Assembly (NCBI GenBank): GCA_910592205.1
Contig: CAJVPJ010000005.1
Location: 1-64,000, forward strand
Reading direction: 5' to 3'
DNA length: 64,000 bases
Source of the DNA: Paraglomus occultum
Taxonomy: Eukaryota > Glomeromycota > Glomeromycetes > Paraglomerales > Paraglomeraceae
The notes beneath the pieces are model-generated. The model saw nothing but the letters and a program-made list of their open reading frames with translations. It did not search any database and was not told the DNA's origin. The position numbers and the translations under genes were made by a program. Within the stretch, counting starts at the first letter, position 1; every line of letters begins with the position of its first letter. Positions 62,901 to 64,000 of the stretch are shown here, piece after piece.

Positions 62901-63395
62901 AAAACTATCCTGATGATAAAGAAATAAACCTGATTCTGAAGAAAAAGCTTAATCCCATTTACGGAAGGCCTGCCGATAAGCTGCATATATCTCGGACCCT
63001 TGTATATGTGAAATATAATTGGTTCGTATTTGGAATTAGAGTTGTACAAATTATGTTAAAAATAGTTATATCTGCAATTCGTTACACAACGCACATGTTA
63101 TTGAATCGATTCAGTCATTTATGCTTAAAAACTCTTTACGAAAGTTACTGTAAGCAGTCAGGTAACAATAACGCCTTAGCATCAGAATTAGCATTAGTGA
63201 ATGATCTCTCTTGAGAAAAGTCCTAATCACTCCAAATGCGATTGTACAAGCTAAATTAACTGAACCGATATGCATTTGAAGTAAAAGTTATTTAAACGCA
63301 TCGTTGTGTGAGGGTCAATTTTCCTTCACACGGATTATTATTGATCGGACTTGCGCATGAAGTTTGAGTGATTTCATGCTTTCCGCTTTTAGAAG
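59940..63395. other. Intergenic, about 3.5 kb, no supported gene
   Basis: AT-rich. The part 60200-60980 is repeat-like in texture and holds a plus-strand frame of 76 codons (60408-60638) without motifs. Frames at 61141-61428 and 63008-63214 are hydrophobic or low-complexity and lack splice partners. Confidence 0.4.
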
Positions 63396-63978
63396 TCACC
63401 ACTGTTTCCAATCATCATCAAATATTACTATGGAAATGTAACCTGTATATTTACCAATGAGGACAGCTTCTCCTGGATAAGAAAAATTCAAGGAGAGATC
63501 GACGATAAAATACTTTCTTTTCACAGCATATACAAGCCTTGAATATAATACTAAAATTTGTAATCTTCCTGCATTCGTATGGAAATGCGCGAGTATTGAA
63601 AAAAAGAATAATAAAGCAAAAGATAATAAGTCTATCCAATATAATTTTTTCACTATTTTTAGTAAAATTCATTTGGAGTAACAGTAATTCCGCATGACAA
63701 ATGATCTCCGTGTACTCACGGTGAGAAAACCCCAATTTGGGTAGCTTTCCATGAATCTGGAGATACGTTATACGAATTTATTATGCTGTTCGAGACGGTA
63801 AAATGGGATATTGTAACTTGATCGAATCACAGACAACAGTTTGCTTACTTACAGAAATGACGGTTATACATAATACCAGAAAATTAAAATATATTAAATT
63901 TGTTGCACTGTTAAACTTATCACATCTTTGCCCCGGGTTTAATTTAATGTAATCGCGATCGTCCCTCACCCGCCACAT
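63396..63978 (-). CDS. Small predicted membrane protein, unrecognised
   Basis: Three exons, 63978-63853, 63756-63720 and 63472-63396, have GTAAGT, GTGAGT and CAG-type borders and consistent phases (0, 1), giving 79 residues. The N-terminal third is charged (WRVRDDRDYIKLNPGQR). A likely membrane helix follows (LIYFNFLVLCITVIS), then GKLPKLGFSH, and the protein ends in YISIVIFDDDWKQW. I do not recognise the family. The gene lies 22 bp from the right edge, so an upstream exon outside the window is possible. The support is the chance-unlikely agreement of splice signals and phases, not homology. Confidence 0.45.
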
Positions 63979-64000
63979 TGTAATAAATACCCACCCTCGA

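Noticed and set aside
1-64000. tRNA, rRNA or CRISPR features
   Set aside because: GTTCGAA-type strings were inspected (for example near 1607, 29858, 42594), but no cloverleaf or promoter boxes fit. No regularly spaced direct repeats of CRISPR type exist.

Overview
The window reads as nuclear DNA of an early-diverging, AT-rich, intron-dense fungus, most likely an arbuscular mycorrhizal fungus (Glomeromycotina, Rhizophagus-like). The pointers are a single-exon MATA-type HMG-box gene, an edge-truncated gene whose N-terminal zinc-ribbon lead-in resembles a lineage-specific kinase-like family of AM fungi, F-box/LRR and F-box/kelch genes, a decayed Tc1-like transposon, many ATT/TAC-type microsatellites and long gene-poor AT-rich spacers. 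The organism call is inference; the gene models below were spliced by hand from the sequence.

Layout, left to right: zinc-ribbon family fragment (1-627, -); F-box/LRR protein (2575-4279, -); Tc1/mariner relic (about 5982-7346, +); six-exon DUF262/GmrSD-like ParB-fold protein with a 15-nt microexon (8871-10631, -); class II fumarase in 13 exons (14864-17435, +); WDR7/Rabconnectin-3-beta-like WD40 protein in 23 exons (18496-25076, +); a decayed zinc-ribbon/coiled-coil gene (about 25860-26450, -); an unknown gene broken by a tandem duplication of about 200 bp (26486-27260, -); F-box/kelch protein (30899-33258, -); CDK5/Pho85-type kinase in 13 exons (39412-41742, +); Cms1-like ribosome-biogenesis protein (45413-46747, +), convergent with a BLOC1S5 (Muted)-like protein (46816-48005, -); HMG-box protein (48884-49447, +); NOL11-like SSU-processome protein in 12 exons (54917-59010, -); and two small unrecognised multi-exon genes (59706-59939 + and 63396-63978 -).

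The main result is a pair of introns that look spliced by the minor (U12-dependent) spliceosome with AT-AC ends. One is in the WDR7-like gene (23888-23979), where no GT-AG choice keeps the frame. The other is in the CDK gene (41096-41244), where the AT-AC choice restores the exact length of the conserved kinase segment. Both begin ATATCCTT and carry TCCTTAAC or a one-mismatch version of it 21-23 nt before the 3' end. Other irregularities are a GC-AG intron in the kelch gene, exons of 11-22 nt, and a 1-nt frameshift at a C-run in the first WDR7 exon.

The genes are mostly unlinked housekeeping functions: TCA cycle or fumarate metabolism, V-ATPase/endosome regulation (WDR7, BLOC1S5), ribosome biogenesis (Cms1, NOL11), cell regulation (CDK, HMG) and ubiquitin-ligase adaptors (two F-box proteins). 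No tRNA, rRNA or CRISPR array was found.
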